A stretch of 64,000 nt of DNA, from NCBI GenBank assembly GCA_031216915.1, contig CM062290.1, forward strand, positions 257,090,291-257,154,290. Direction: 5' to 3'. Source of the DNA: Pictodentalium vernedei (taxonomy: Eukaryota; Mollusca; Scaphopoda; Dentaliida; Dentaliidae). Made by a program: the position numbers and the translations under genes. Under the pieces are notes generated by a model, which searched no databases, had not been told where the DNA came from, and saw only the letters and a list, made by a program, of their open reading frames with translations. Within the stretch, counting starts at the first letter, position 1. Every line of letters begins with the position of its first letter. Shown piece after piece: positions 10,464-23,960 of the stretch.

Positions 10464-13400
10464 GTCGGGGCCGAATCAAAAATCCAAAACCTTTATGCAC
10501 ATCTACAGACGCTATTGATTAACATGAACACACTTTTAGTGTTTTGAATTGAAACCCCTAGGAGTTTTTCTCTGGAAACCATTCCTCTAACGACAAAAAT
10601 GGTGCCCCTTGCACCCCTCGGGGCCAAATAAAAAATCCAAAACCTTTATGCACATCTACAAACCCTATTGATTAACATGAACGCACTTTCAGTGTTTCGA
10701 ATTGAAACCCCTAGGAGTTTTTCTCTGGAAACCATTCCTCTAACGACAAAAATGGTGCCCCTTGCACCCCTCGGGGCCAAATAAAAAATCCAAAACCTTT
10801 ATGCACATCTACAAACCCTATTGATTAACATGAACGCACTTTCAGTGTTTCGAATTGAAACCCCTAGGAGTTTTTCTCTGGAAACCATTCCTCTAACGAC
10901 AAAAATGGTGCCCCTTATGCCCATCGGGGCCGAATCAAAAATCCAAAGCATTTATGCACATCTACAGACCCTATGAATGAACATGAACATACTTTCAATG
11001 TTTCGAATTGAAACCCCTAGGAGTTTTTAGCCGGAAACCATTCCTCTAACGACAAAAGTGGTGCCCCTTACGCCCCCTAGGGCCGAATAAAAAATCCAAA
11101 ACCTTTATGCACCTCTACAAATCCTATTGATTAACATGAACACACTTTTAGTGTTTCGAATTGAAACCCCTAGGAGTTTTTCGCCGGAAACCATTCCTCT
11201 AACGACAAAAATGGTGCCCCTTGCGCCCCTCGGGGCCGAATCAAAAATCCAAAACCTTTATGCACATCTACAGACCCTACTAATGAACATGAACACACAG
11301 TGTTTCGAATTGAAACTCCTAGCAGTTTTCGTCGGACACCATTCCTCTAACGACAAAAATGGTGCCCCTTGCACCCCTCGGGGCCGAATCAAAAATCTAA
11401 AACCTTTATGCACATCTACAGACCCTATGAATGAACATGAACACACTTTCAATATTTCGAATTGAAACCCCTAGGAGTTTTTCGTCGGAAACCATTCCTC
11501 GTATGACAAAAGTGGTGCCCCTTATGCCCCCGAGGGCCGAATCAAAAATCCAAAACCTTTATGCACATCTACAGACCCTATGAATGAACATGAACACACT
11601 TTCAATGTTTCGAATTGAAACCCCTAGGAGTTTTTCGCCGGAAACCATTCCTCTAACGACAAAAGTGGTGCCCCTTACGCCCCCGAGGGCCGAATCAAAA
11701 ATCCAAAACCTTTATGCACATCTACAGACCCTATGAATGAACATGAACACACTTTCAATGTTTCGAATTGAAACCCCTAGGAGTTTTTCGCCGGTAACCA
11801 TTCCTCTAACGACAAAAATGGTGCCCCTTACGCCCCCGAGGGCCAAATCAAAAATCCAAAACCTTTATGCATATCTGCAGACCCTATGAATGAACATGAA
11901 CACACTTTCAATGTTTCGAATTGAAACCCCTAGGAGTTTTTCGCCGGAAACCATTCCTCTAATGACAAAAGTGGTGCCCGTTATGCCCCCGAGGGCCGAA
12001 TCAAAAATCCAAAACCTTTATGCACATCTACAGACCCTATGAATGAACATGAACACACTTTCAATGTTTCGAATTGAAACCCCTAGGAGTTTTTCGCCGG
12101 AAACCATTCCTCTAACGACAAAAGTGGTGCCCCTTGCTCCCCCGAGGGCCGAATCAAAAATCCAAAACCTTTATGCACATCTACAGACCCTATGAATGAA
12201 CATGAGCACACTTTCAATGTTTCGAATTGAAACCCCTAGGAGTTTTTCACCGGAAACCATTCCTCTAACGACAAAAGTGGTGCCCCCTATGCCCCCGAGG
12301 GCCGAATCAAAAATCCAAAACCTTTATGCACATCTACAGACCCTATGAATGAACATGAACACACTTTCAATGTTTCGAATTGAAACCCCTAGGAGTTTTT
12401 CGCCGGAAACCATTCCTCTAACGACAAAAGTGGTGCCCCTTACGCCCCTGAGGGCCGAATCAAAAATCCAAAACCTTTATGCACATCTACAGACCCTATG
12501 AATGAACATGAACACACTTTCAATGTTTCGAATTGAAACCCCTAGAAGTTTTTCGCCAGAAACCATTCCTCTAATGACAAAAGTGGTGTCCCTTACGCCC
12601 CCGAGGGCCGAATCAAAAATCCAAAACCTTTATGCACATCTACAGACCGTATGAATGAACATGAACACACTTTCAATGTTTCGAATTGAAACCCCTAGGA
12701 GTTTTTCGCCGGAAACCATTCCTCTAACGACAAAAGTGGTGCCCCTTACGCCCCCGAGGGCCGAATCAAAAATCCAAAACTTTATGCACATCTACAGACC
12801 CTATGAATGGACATGAACACACTTTCAATGTTTCGAATTGAAACCCCTAGGAGGTTTTCGCCGGAAACCATTCCTCTAATGACAAAAGTTGTGCCCCTTA
12901 CGCCGTCGAGGGCCGAATCAAAAATCCAAATCCTTTATGCACATCTACAGACCCTATGAATGAACATGAACACACGTTCAATATTTCGAATTGAAACCCC
13001 TAGGCGTTTTTCGCCGGCAACCATTCCTCTAACAACAAAAGTGGTGCCCCATACCCCCCCCCCCCCCCGAGGGCCGCATCAAAAATCCAAAACCTTTATG
13101 CACATCGACAGACCCTATGAATGAACATGAACACACTTTCAATGTTTCGAATTCAAACCCCTAGGAGTTTTTCGCCGGAAACCATTCCTCAAACGACAAA
13201 AGTGGTGCCCCTTATGCCCGCGAGGGCCGAATCAAAAATCCAAAACCTTTATGCACATCTACAGACCCTATGAATGAACATGAACACACTTTCAATGTTT
13301 CGAATTGAAACCCCTAGGAGTTTTTCGCCGGAAACCATTCCTCTAACGACAAAAGTGGTGCCCCTTACGCCCCCGAGGGCCGAATCAAAAATCCAAAACC

Positions 13401-16400
13401 TTTATGCACATCTACAGACCCTATGAATGAACATGAACACACTTTCAATGTTTCGAATTGAAACCCCTAGAAGTTTTTCGCCAGAAACCATTCCTCTAAC
13501 GACAAAAGTGGTCTCCCTTACGCCCCCGAGGGCCGAATCAAAAATCCAAAACCTTTATGCACATCTACAGACCGTATGAATGAACATGATCACACTTTCA
13601 ATGTTTCGAATTGAAACCCCTAGGAGTTTTTCGCCAGAAACCATTCCTCTAACGACAAAAGTGGTGCCCCTTACGCCCTCGAGGGCCGAATCAAAAATCC
13701 AAAACATTTATGCACATCTACAGACCCTATGAATGAACATGAACACACTTTCAATGTTTCGAATTGAAACCCCTAGGAGTTTTTCGCCGGAAACCATTCC
13801 TCTAACGACAAAAGTGGTGCCCCTTACGCCCCCGAGGGCCGAATCAAAAATCCAAAACCTTTATGCACATCTACAGACCCTATGAATGAACATGAACACA
13901 CTTTCAATGTTTCGAATTGAAACCCTAGGAGTTTTTCGCCGGAAACCATTCCTTTAACGACAAACGTGGTGCCCTTCACGCCCCCGAGGGCCGAATCAAA
14001 AATCCAAAACCTTTATGCACATCTACAGACCCTATGAATGAACATGAACACACTTTTAATGTTTCGAATTGAAACTCCTAGGAGTTTTTCTCCGGAAACC
14101 ATTCCTCTAACGACAAAAGTTGTGCCCTTTACGCCCCCGAGGGCCGAATCAAAAATCCAAAACCTTTATGTACATCTACAGACCGTATGAATGAACATGA
14201 ACACACTTTCAATGTTTCGAATTGAAACCCCTAGGAGTTTTTCACCGGAAACCATTCCTCTAACGACAAAAGTGGTGCCCCTTATACCCCGAGGGCCGAA
14301 TCAAAAATCCAAAAACTTTATGCACATCTACAGACCCTATGAATGAACATGAACACACTTTCAATGTTTCGAATTGAAACCCCTAGGAGTTTTTCGCCGG
14401 AAACCATTCCTCTAACGACAAAAGTGGTGCCCCTTACGCCCCCGAGGGCCGAATCAAAAATCCAAAACCTTTATGCACATCTACAGACCCTATGAATGAA
14501 CATGAACACACTTTCAATGTTTCGAATTGAAACCCCTAGGAGTTTTTCGCCGGGAACCATTCCTCTAACGACAAACGTGGTGCCCTTCACGCCCCCGAGG
14601 GCCGAATCAAAAATCCAAAACCTTTATGCACATCTACAGACCCTATGAATGAACATGAACACACTTTCAATGTTTCGAATTGAAACCCCTAGGAGTTTTT
14701 CTCCGGAAACCATTCCTCTAACGACAAAAGTTGTGCCCTTTACGCCCCCGAGGGCCGAATCAAAAATCCAAAACCTTTATGTACATCTACAGACCCTATG
14801 AATGAACATGAACACACTTTCAATGTTTCGAATTGAAACCCCTAGGAGTTTTTCACCGGAAACCATTCCTCTAACGACAAAAGTGGTGCCCCTTATACCC
14901 CGAGGGCCGAATCAAAAATCCAAAAACTTTATGCACATCTACAGACCCTATGAATGAACATGAACACACTTTCAATGTTTCGAATTGAAACCCCTAGGAG
15001 TTTTTCGCCGGAAACCATTCCTCTAACGACAAAAGTGGTGCCCCTTACGCCCCCGAGCGCCGAATCAAAAATCCAAAACCTTTATGCACATCTACAGACC
15101 CTATGAATGAACATGAACACACTTTCAATGTTACGAATTGAAACCCCTAGGAGTTTTTCGCCGGAAACCATTCCTCTAACGACAAAAGTGGTGTCTCTTA
15201 CGCCCCCGAGGGCCGAATCAAAAATCCAAAACCTTTATGCACATCTACAGACCCTATGAATGAACATGAACACACTTTCAATGTTTCGAATTGAAACCCC
15301 TAGGAGTTTTTCGCCGGAAACCATTCCTCTAACGACAAAAGTGGTGCCACTTACGCCCCAGAGGGCCGAATCAAAAATCCAAAACATTTATGCACATCTA
15401 CAGACCCTATGAATGAACATGAACACACTTTCAATGTTTCGAATTGAAACCCCTAGGAGTTTTTCGCCGGTAACCATTCCTCTAACGACAAAAATGGTGC
15501 CCCTTACGCCCCCGAGGGCCAAATCAAAAATCCAAAACCTTTATGCATATCTGCAGACCCTATGAATGAACATGAACACACTTTCAATGTTTCGAATTGA
15601 AACCCCTAGGAGTTTTTCGCCGGAAACCATTCCTCTAACGACAAAAGTGGTGCCCCTTGCTCCCCCGAGGGCCGAATCAAAAATCCAAAACCTTTATGCA
15701 CATCTACAGACCCTATGAATGAACATGAGCACACTTTCAATGTTTCGAATTGAAACCCCTAGGAGTTTTTCACCGGAAACCATTCCTCTAACGACAAAAG
15801 TGGTGCCCCCTATGCCCCCGAGGGCCGAATCAAAAATCCAAAACCTTTATGCACATCTACAGACCCTATGAATGAACATGAACACACTTTCAATGTTTCG
15901 AATTGAAACCCCTAGGAGTTTTTCGCCGGAAACCATTCCTCTAACGACAAAAGTGGTGCCCCTTACGCCCCTGAGGGCCGAATCAAAAATCCAAAACCTT
16001 TATGCACATCTACAGACCCTATGAATGAACATGAACACACTTTCAATGTTTCGAATTGAAACCCCTAGAAGTTTTTCGCCAGAAACCATTCCTCTAATGA
16101 CAAAAGTGGTGTCCCTTACGCCCCCGAGGGCCGAATCAAAAATCCAAAACCTTTATGCACATCTACAGACCGTATGAATGAACATGAACACACTTTCAAT
16201 GTTTCGAATTGAAACCCCTAGGAGTTTTTCGCCGGAAACCATTCTTCTAACGACAAAAGTGGTGCCCCTTACGCCCCCGAGGGCCGAATCAAAAATCCAA
16301 AACTTTATGCACATCTACAGACCCTATGAATGGACATGAACACACTTTCAATGTTTCGAATTGAAACCCCTAGGAGGTTTTCGCCGGAAACCATTCCTCT

Positions 16401-18702
16401 AATGACAAAAGTTGTGCCCCTTACGCCCTCGAGGGCCGAATCAAAAATCCAAATCCTTTATGCACATCTACAGACCCTATGAATGAACATGAACACACGT
16501 TCAATATTTCGAATTGAAACCCCTAGGCGTTTTTCGCCGGCAACCATTCCTCTAACAACAAAAGTGGTGCCCCATACCCCCCCCCCCCCCCCGAGGGCCG
16601 CATCAAAAATCCAAAACCTTTATGCACATCGACAGACCCTATGAATGAACATGAACACACTTTCAATGTTTCGAATTGAAACCCCTAGGAGTTTTTCGCC
16701 GGAAACCATTCCTCAAACGACAAGAGTGGTGCCCCTTATGCCCGCGAGGGCCGAATCAAAAATCCAAAACCTTTATGCACATCTACAGACCCTATGAATG
16801 AACATGAACACACTTTCAATGTTTCGAATTGAAACCCCTAGGAGTTTTTCGCCGGAAACCATTCCTCTAACGACAAAAGTGGTGCCCCTTACGCCCCCGA
16901 GGGCCGAATCACAAATCCAAAACCTTTATGCACATCTACAGACCCTATGAATGAACATGAACACACTTTCAATGTTTCGAATTGAAACCCCTAGAAGTTT
17001 TTCGCCAGAAACCATTCCTCTAACGACAAAAGTGGTGTCCCTTACGCCCCCGAGGGCCGAATCAAAAATCCAAAACCTTTATGCACATCTACAGACCGTA
17101 TGAATGAACATGAACACACTTTCAATGTTTCGAATTGAAACCCCTAGGAGTTTTTCGCCAGAAACCATTCCTCTAACGACAAAAGTGGTGCCCCTTACGC
17201 CCTCGAGGGCCGAATCAAAAATCCAAAACATTTATGCACATCTACAGACCCTATGAATGAACATGAACACACTTTCAATGTTTCGAATTGAAACCCCTAG
17301 GAGTTTTTCGCCGGAAACCATTCCTCTAACGACAAACGTGGTGCCACTTACGCCCCCGAGGGCCGAATCAAAAATCCAAAACCTTTATGCACATCTACAG
17401 ACCCTATGAATGAACATGAACACACTTTCAATGTTTCGAATTGAAACCCCTAGGAGTTTCTCGCCGGTAACCATTCCTCTAACGACAAAAGTGGTGCCCC
17501 TTACGCCCCCGAGGGCCGAATCAAAAATCCAAAACCTTTATGCACATCTGCAGACCCTATGAATGAACATGAACACACTTTCAATATTTCGAATTGAAAC
17601 CCCTAGGAGTTTTTCGCCGGAAACCATTCCTCTAATGACAAAAGTGGTGCCCGTTATGCCCCCGAGGGCCGAATCAAAAATCCAAAACCTTTATGCACAT
17701 CTACAGACCCTATGAATGAACATGAACACACTTTCAATGTTTCGAATTGAAACCCCTAGGAGTTTTTCGCCGGAAACCATTCCTCTAACGACAAAAGTGG
17801 TGCCCCTTGCTCCCCCGAGGGCCGAATCAAAAATCCAAAACCTTTATGCACATCTACAGACCCTATGAATGAACATGAACACACTTTCAATGTTTCGAAT
17901 TGAAACCCCTAGGAGTTTTTCACCGGAAACCATACCTCTAACGACAAAAGTGGTGCCCCCTATGCCCCCGATTTGCCGAATCAAAAATCCAAAACCTTTA
18001 TGCACATCTACAGACCCTATGAATGAACATGAACACACTTTCAATGTTTCGAATTGAAACCCCTAGGAGTTTTTCGCCGGAAACCATTCCTCTAACGACA
18101 AAAGTGGTGCCCCTTACGCCCCCGAGGGCCGAATTAAAAATCCAAAACCTTTATGCACATCTACAGCCCGTATGAATGAACATGAACACACTTTCAATGT
18201 TTCGAATTGAAACCCCTAGAAGTTTTTCGCCAGAAACCATTCCTCTAACGACAAAAGTGGTGTCCCTTACGTCCCCGAGGGCCGAATCAAAAATCCAAAA
18301 CCTTTATGCACATCTACAGACCGTATGAATGAACATGAACACACTTTCAATGTTTCGAATTGAAACCCCTAGGAGTTTTTCGCCGGAAACCATTCCTCTA
18401 ACGACAAAAGTGGTGCCCCTTACGCCCTCGAGGGCCGAATCAAAAATCCAAAACCTTTATGCACATCTACAGACCCTATGAATGAACATGAACACACTTT
18501 CAATGTTTCGAATTGAAACCCCTAGGAGTTTTTTCTCCGGAAACCATTCCTCTAACGACAAATGTGGTGCCACTTACGCCCCCGAGGGCCGAATCAAAAA
18601 TCCAAAACCTTTATGCACATCTACAGACCCTATGAATGAACATGAACACACTTTCAATGTTTCGAATTGAAACACCTAGGCGTTTTCGCCGGAAACCATT
18701 CC
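10464..18702. repeat. Satellite array, about 54 copies of a 153-bp unit
   Basis: Each unit runs GGCCGAATCAAAAATCCAAA, ACCTTTATGCACATCTACAG, a CCCTATGAATGAACATGAAC block, TTTCGAATTGAAACCCC, TAGGAGTTTTTCGCCGG, then CGACAAAAGTGGTGCCCC. I measured 153 bp between successive GCCGA starts (11536, 11689, 11842). Left-end units (10.46-11.3 kb) are variant (ATTAACATGAAC, CCTCGGGGCC). Marker variants recur: a C13-14 run at 13.05 and 16.57 kb, TTGCTCCC at 12.13, 15.65 and 17.80 kb, CTTCACGCC at 13.97 and 14.58 kb. These show multi-unit (about 3.5 kb, 23 units, and about 0.6 kb, 4 units) duplications. Every unit has stops in all frames examined, so it is not coding. Confidence 0.93.
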
Positions 18703-18775
18703 CGGACGTACGGACGGACGGACGAAGACGACCAATATATCCCCGCATTTTTTCAAATGCGGGGATAATAAGCTG
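18703..18775 (+). repeat. (GGAC)n plus hairpin at array edge
   Basis: The last, truncated unit runs into GGACGTACGGACGGACGGAC, then a hairpin CCCCGCATTT/AAATGCGGGG (18741-18764) and ATAATAA. The sharp boundary suggests the array lies inside an element whose 3' end is this block. The matching left end is not recognised. Confidence 0.45.
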
Positions 18776-18789
18776 TTGTGTCGACGGTT

Positions 18790-18960
18790 GATGGCAACTG
18801 CACCATCGACGTGCAGTACGCCTTAGAAGACAGCGCTACTGAACTCCCGCATGGGCAATCGGAGTTGTCTAGCACAACACAACCCAGCTATCACTGGCCG
18901 AACCATCGACATTTTGGTTTAAAATCCAGTGCTCAGACCACTGAGACATAGTTCTCCCTA
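18790..18960 (-). repeat. SINE relic with tRNA-like head
   Basis: On minus: CTCAGTGGTCTGAGCACTGG (A-box region) and GATGGTTCGGCC (degenerate B box), followed by body fragments CGATTGCCCATGCGGG and GTACTGCACGTCGATGG. Neither a 3' tail nor a TSD was found. Confidence 0.55.
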
Positions 18961-19431
18961 ACTCCGACTGGTACAACGATAAACAGTACAGCTGAAGGAA
19001 TCCAACACAAACGAGTAAATCAGCGTCAAGGTTAACACTAACTACTTTTGTAACAGGACCTGTAAACTTTCCACTAGCCAAAATACTATCATCTACAACG
19101 CTCATCAGTGTCGCCAAGTGCCGTGGAGTGCAGTAACAGAATATCGAGTAACACAAGCATGCGGTATAACCAGCGCACCAAAACATCGACAACATCAAGA
19201 CTTTAAGCGACCTGTTAACATTAGCCGGAGCAACAATTTATATTCTGTATATGCAGACTCTCGCCGGAAGATGCAGCCACCCAACAAAATCGGATTATGA
19301 AGAAAAATAAACGTAAATAAAACTACAGACAATTAAGTCTTTTCTGCTAACAGCCCATGGATTGACTAGCTTTATGATTATTGTCAGTATAACGCACATG
19401 AAATTTGCTCTCTGTTTTCAAATCACTGATC

Positions 19432-22400
19432 ATGGCTGATAACCAAAAACTCAATGAGATCCAGAAAGAAGATACCTTTTACTTCGTTTCAAAATCCGAT
19501 GAAATACTCTCAACTGATAATGAGGATCAAAACCAACACTTTATCATAGATAACATAAATTCTATATACTGCACTCCCGAACAATTCAAAGACAAAACTG
19601 CGATAAAAAATTAAATCCCTTTCCCGTTTCAACATTAACTGCCGAAGTCTTAATGCCAACTTTGCAAATCTCCTCAATTTCATGGGTGATTTACAGTCCA
19701 AAACATAATAGGTTTGACCGAAACCTTCAATATGAAAGAGAATATATCCTATGAACTTGAAGGCTACCACCCCTTAACATACCGTATACGATCCGAGACT
19801 GATGATGGTAGAGGTGGAGTAGGTTTATTCATAAAAGATTTAATTTACCCTTCAAAGTACCCACTGATCTCTTAGTCTTTATTCCAAGTAAGTAAGTATA
19901 TCTTTATTTGTGTGACTTCTGCTAACAAATTGTAACAATGTAACAATGACTGTATAAAATAGCACCCGGCCCGTTTGGACCTCTAAGTCACCAGTACATG
20001 TATAACACATAATAATATATGCACAAGACCAGTGTAACTCATACATTCCCTTTCATACCACTACCATTCTCTTATTCACTCAATCTTTCATACCACACTC
20101 TCTCATTCACTCAATCATTCACACCATTGAGTTAACACAGATTCGCCAATTCGACCACTCACGGCATGAGCCCCCCACCCCGACCGCCGAGTAATCCCGA
20201 TTGGCATGCAAAGAATATGGTACGCATATTGTGCATCATTCTCTTCACATACCAATCGGGGTCACCCAGAGGGAGAAGGAGGTTAACCTTAACCGAATAA
20301 ATAGGCCTATCTTATGGGTGACTTTAACATTGACCTGCTAAATGTCAGTAGTCACCAGAAAACCACTACTTATGTAGACACGTTGTTTAGTGCGGGATTT
20401 ATGCCAACCATTACGAGGCCGACTAGAGACAAGGACACCTCGGCGACCTTAATGGATCATATTTTTATTAATAATAATAGCAAAAGTGATTCAGGAATCA
20501 TTATAACCGATGTTAGCGACCACTTCGCCTCTTTTTATACTGAGGAAAGTGACAGGTGCTCAGCCCGCTCAGCACAAACCCGGACACATGTATTCAAAAG
20601 GCGCAGCATTAATTATTTTAAACGCCTTCTGTCAACGTGTGACTTTGCAAGTGTATTCGACACCACTTGCCCAAACGAAGCTCATTGATTCATTCTTTGA
20701 TAGATTTTACAGACTCTTCAACAGTGCCTTTCCGCTTGAATTGGTGTCAACGCCAAACAAGTTCATAAAACGCGAACTCTGGATGACACAAGGACTCTTG
20801 CAGTCCTCGATGAATAAACACAAGCTGTATGTAAAACAAGTGAACTCCCCCAATCCCCAAAATATTACGGAATACAAAAACAACTGCCAGATTTTTAATC
20901 GACTGAAAAGAATAGCTAAAAAGAATTATTACACCAACACCCTACTCGCCAATATAAACAATATAAAAAAAACTTGGGAAATTCTCTGCAAGGCCATTAA
21001 CAAAACGGAACACATCCCATCATTGCTGTTGTCCAACTACGATAATAACAACGAACTGCCGGGTCCTAAACAAGTGCTGACAAATTTAATACTTTTTTTA
21101 TTAACATAGGCAAATCAATAACTGAAAAAAATCCACTATCAAACCGTAATTCTCAGACTACATCCTTAAAAAAAAATACAAATTCATTTTTTATATCGCC
21201 CACCAACGAACAGGAAGTAATTGGGTTTGCAGACAGATTATGTGGAAAACAATCCAAAGATTGTGATGACTCATCAACCAAACTTGTAAAAGAAATAATC
21301 CCTGAAGTGGCACAGCCTTTAACGCACATAACTAATCTCCCGTTTCCTACTGGTAGAGGACCAAACAAAATGAAGACAGCGAGAATTATACCCATATTTA
21401 AATCCGATGACCCACAACTATTCAAAAACTATCGCCTCATTAGTATTTTGCCCGCATTTTCCAAAATACTAGAAAAATTAATGAATATACGCTTAATGAC
21501 TTTTCTAGAGGAAGAGAAGATTCTGTACCAGTACCAGTTTGGCTTCATGAAAAAACATTCAACTGTTCATCTTGTCTTGCGTTTGATTAACAGTGTTGCC
21601 GAGCTAAATAATAAACCTTCAAAAGATTGCATGTTTTCACTTTTTCTAGACTTTTCGAAAGCTTTTGATAGCATCAACCACGGCATCTTGTTGGAAAAAC
21701 TAGGCCATTATGGTATTAGAGGATTGACCAACTGTTGGTTTAAAGACTATTGGACCAAAAGAACGCAATACGTTCCATTTATGAATGAAACGTCCGATGC
21801 ACAACAAATAACTTCAGGGGTACCCCAAGATTCCGTTCTCTGCCCAATTTTGTTCCTGCTTTATGTCAGTGACGTCAGTGAAACAACACTACTTCAGGTA
21901 CTGTTGTTCGCAGATGATACAACAGCACAAGGATCCAGTAACAACGTAGATACGTTAATAGAAAATGCAAATTCTGAATAATCTAAAATAGACGAATGGA
22001 GTTCTGCGAATAAATTAGCTTTAAATGCTTCAAAAAACAAAATCATGCTATTTCACCCCCAACTTGACGCATATAGCGCAAGGGACAAGACAATATCTCT
22101 AAACTATATAAACATTTCATTAATAGGCAATCACCAAGAAGAGACAGCATTTAAATTTCTCGTAATCCACATGGATGAAAATCTGAAATTCAAACATGTT
22201 TCAGTTGTTTGTTCAAAAATAAGTAGGGCGATTTTCGCTATAAATAGGGTAAAGAGATTTCTTCCTCTACAAGCCCGAAGAGCCTTGAACTTCTCACTTA
22301 TCCATAGCCATATGACTTATGGGATACTGGATACTAGTTTGGGGACACACAACCTCAACAAATAAAATTGTTAATATGCAAAAGAAAGCCTTTCGTGTTA

Positions 22401-22576
22401 TAACAAACATGTCCTATAAGTCACATACTGGCCCCCTTTTCAAAAGATGCGGTATCCTAAAATTCAAAGACCTTTGTACACTGCACTCGCTCCTGTTCAT
22501 GCATGATTGGTTCAACAATAAACTACCCGTGTCCTTCTCTAACACATTCAACATTTACTGGAACCATCGGGCATGA
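19432..22576 (+). pseudogene. LINE ORF2: endonuclease and reverse transcriptase, broken
   Basis: The apurinic-type endonuclease is split by the nested insertion. Its N-terminal half is at 19.4-19.89 kb (ending in a VFIPS-like stretch in a shifted frame). Its C-terminal half starts MGDFNIDLL at 20314 and includes ATLMDHIFIN and VSDHFASF. Reverse transcriptase follows. Motif A LFLDFSKAFDSINH is at about 21.65 kb, motif B reads SGVPQDSVLCPILFLLY (two usual Gly positions replaced, Asp and Cys), and motif C LLFADDT is at about 21.9 kb. The C-terminal region ends with the AFRVITNMSYKSHTGPLF stretch. Stops at 21.1, 21.98 and 22.36 kb and several shifts inactivate it. The motif order places it near CR1/L2/Jockey-like LINEs. 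Confidence 0.82.
19888..20300 (-). repeat. LINE 3'-end fragment nested in the LINE endonuclease
   Basis: The left edge AAGTAAGTAAGTATATCTTT is the reverse complement of a LINE 3' terminus almost identical to the host LINE's own end at 22.97 kb (AATAAAGATAT then TTAC repeats). It therefore looks like a 5'-truncated copy of a related LINE in minus orientation. It interrupts the endonuclease reading frame between its two halves. Confidence 0.6.
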
Positions 22577-22990
22577 TCACTAGACAGTCTGGGGATATAC
22601 ACACATATAAAGCAAAGAACACGCTTTTCAGTTGAATATCCGTTCCAAACTTTCCCACGGGTCTGGAATGAAATTGATCCAGAAATTCAGAATCTGAGTA
22701 GGCATTAATTTAAGAAATCAATAATGGACAAGGCTCTAAATCCATACATTACAGATGTGTCTTGTAATAACCTTGGGTGCCCCGATTGTACCCCTGTCTC
22801 TTCTGGATCTCAATAGACCTAACATCCACAACACAGATAATATTTCCTTGAACTGATGAAAACGTGTACTAATTTTTGATAATGCCAAAGACTTTAGTGC
22901 AAATTGCCCCTGTCCTTGATGTAAGACCATGTAAGACCATTTACTGTTTCATATGGGAATGGCAGGAAGACTAAATAAAGATATTACTTA

Positions 22991-23600
22991 CTTACTTTAA
23001 CTGGTAAAATACAACAGTAATTTTTGTAATCAGCATTTCTCCTTGAACATTTGCCTTGTTATAATTTATTGGATAGTGTCTATATGCGCTCTGTAATAAA
23101 CAATAAAAAGTAATAAGAAAATGAAATAGTTTTATAATATAATATAGAGAATATGGTGGGAATCTGCAGAAAAGTAATCATTTTAACTGTGTTTCTACCA
23201 TTTCTGAATAGTGTGGACGTCCTGCGTCCGCGACGCAACGTTTATGTCTTAGATTAATTTTACATACATGCTCACAACTACAGATGTGTTAACTGTGATT
23301 CTACATCACTTTTCGCTACCTGTACAGACAGCCAACAATAACGTAAGAACAATGCCTAGACACACACAGCCTACCGGCTACGTTCTCAAGGATTAATACA
23401 ACTGGAGTAAACTTTTACGAAGCAATATAAAGGTGTCAATTTGTGTCTGTATAGGATCTTAAGAGTTAAACAAACAATATTTCATAATGTTTCCAGAGAT
23501 GTATTTTACAATATGTGCTATATTAACCCTTGGGTGGAAGTGGAAATACCAGCGGTACTCGTCATGTCACTCTTTTGAATGGCATTCGTGTCCGGCTCTT
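22991..23600. other. No gene or element recognised
   Basis: AT-rich sequence without convincing frames, hairpins or repeat ends. It probably lies within an intron or upstream of the lectin exon. Confidence 0.4.
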
Positions 23601-23960
23601 TGTCACTTTACGAAACGTTTTAGCTTCCAGGGTTTGTTATTCTTTGTATATTAGATCGTACTATTTTTGGTTTGGGTTGTTCGCAAACCATTTTATGTTT
23701 GGTTGTTTATTCAGTTACCAGAACACACGGAACAGTATTTTTAGACTTTACTATATTCTCAGTACTGTTTTGCAGAGAGGTTTATCTCCATTACCAGATA
23801 AAACGTCGTGTTATTTTATATACCCTTGGTAGACACCTCGATAGGATGAGCAATCAGAAAAGGACGGACAATTTTCTGTGAGGCAATCGATTGTACCTCG
23901 GACAGAAGGTTCAGTGATTTCCAAATAATAATAGGCCCATAATGTGCCTCTGCATTTCAG
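23600..23960 (+). repeat. Upstream flank of lectin exon, duplicated at 31.61-31.95 kb
   Basis: Shared blocks in the same order include TTTGGTTTGGGT, TTCGCAAA(C/G)CATTTTATGTT, AACGTCG(T/C)GTT, GACAATTTTCTGT/GACAGTTTCCTGT, CAATCGATT and GGTTCAGTGATT. The block ends at the exon acceptor TGCATTTCAG. This looks like the intron or 5' flank of a gene that has been copied. Confidence 0.65.

Larger units (their letters stand above)
19405..22990 (+). mobile_element. Decayed non-LTR retrotransposon (CR1/L2-like LINE)
   Basis: Endonuclease and reverse transcriptase remnants lie in order on plus, followed by a short 3' UTR ending AATAAAGATATTACTTACTT. The 5' UTR and any ORF1 are absent or unrecognised. 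Another element fragment is nested in the endonuclease at about 19888-20300. No TSD was identified. Confidence 0.8.

Noticed and set aside
10464-18702. CRISPR-like or protein-coding repeat array
   Set aside because: Units are adjacent 153-bp copies without unique spacers, and every frame of the unit contains a stop. It is a satellite.
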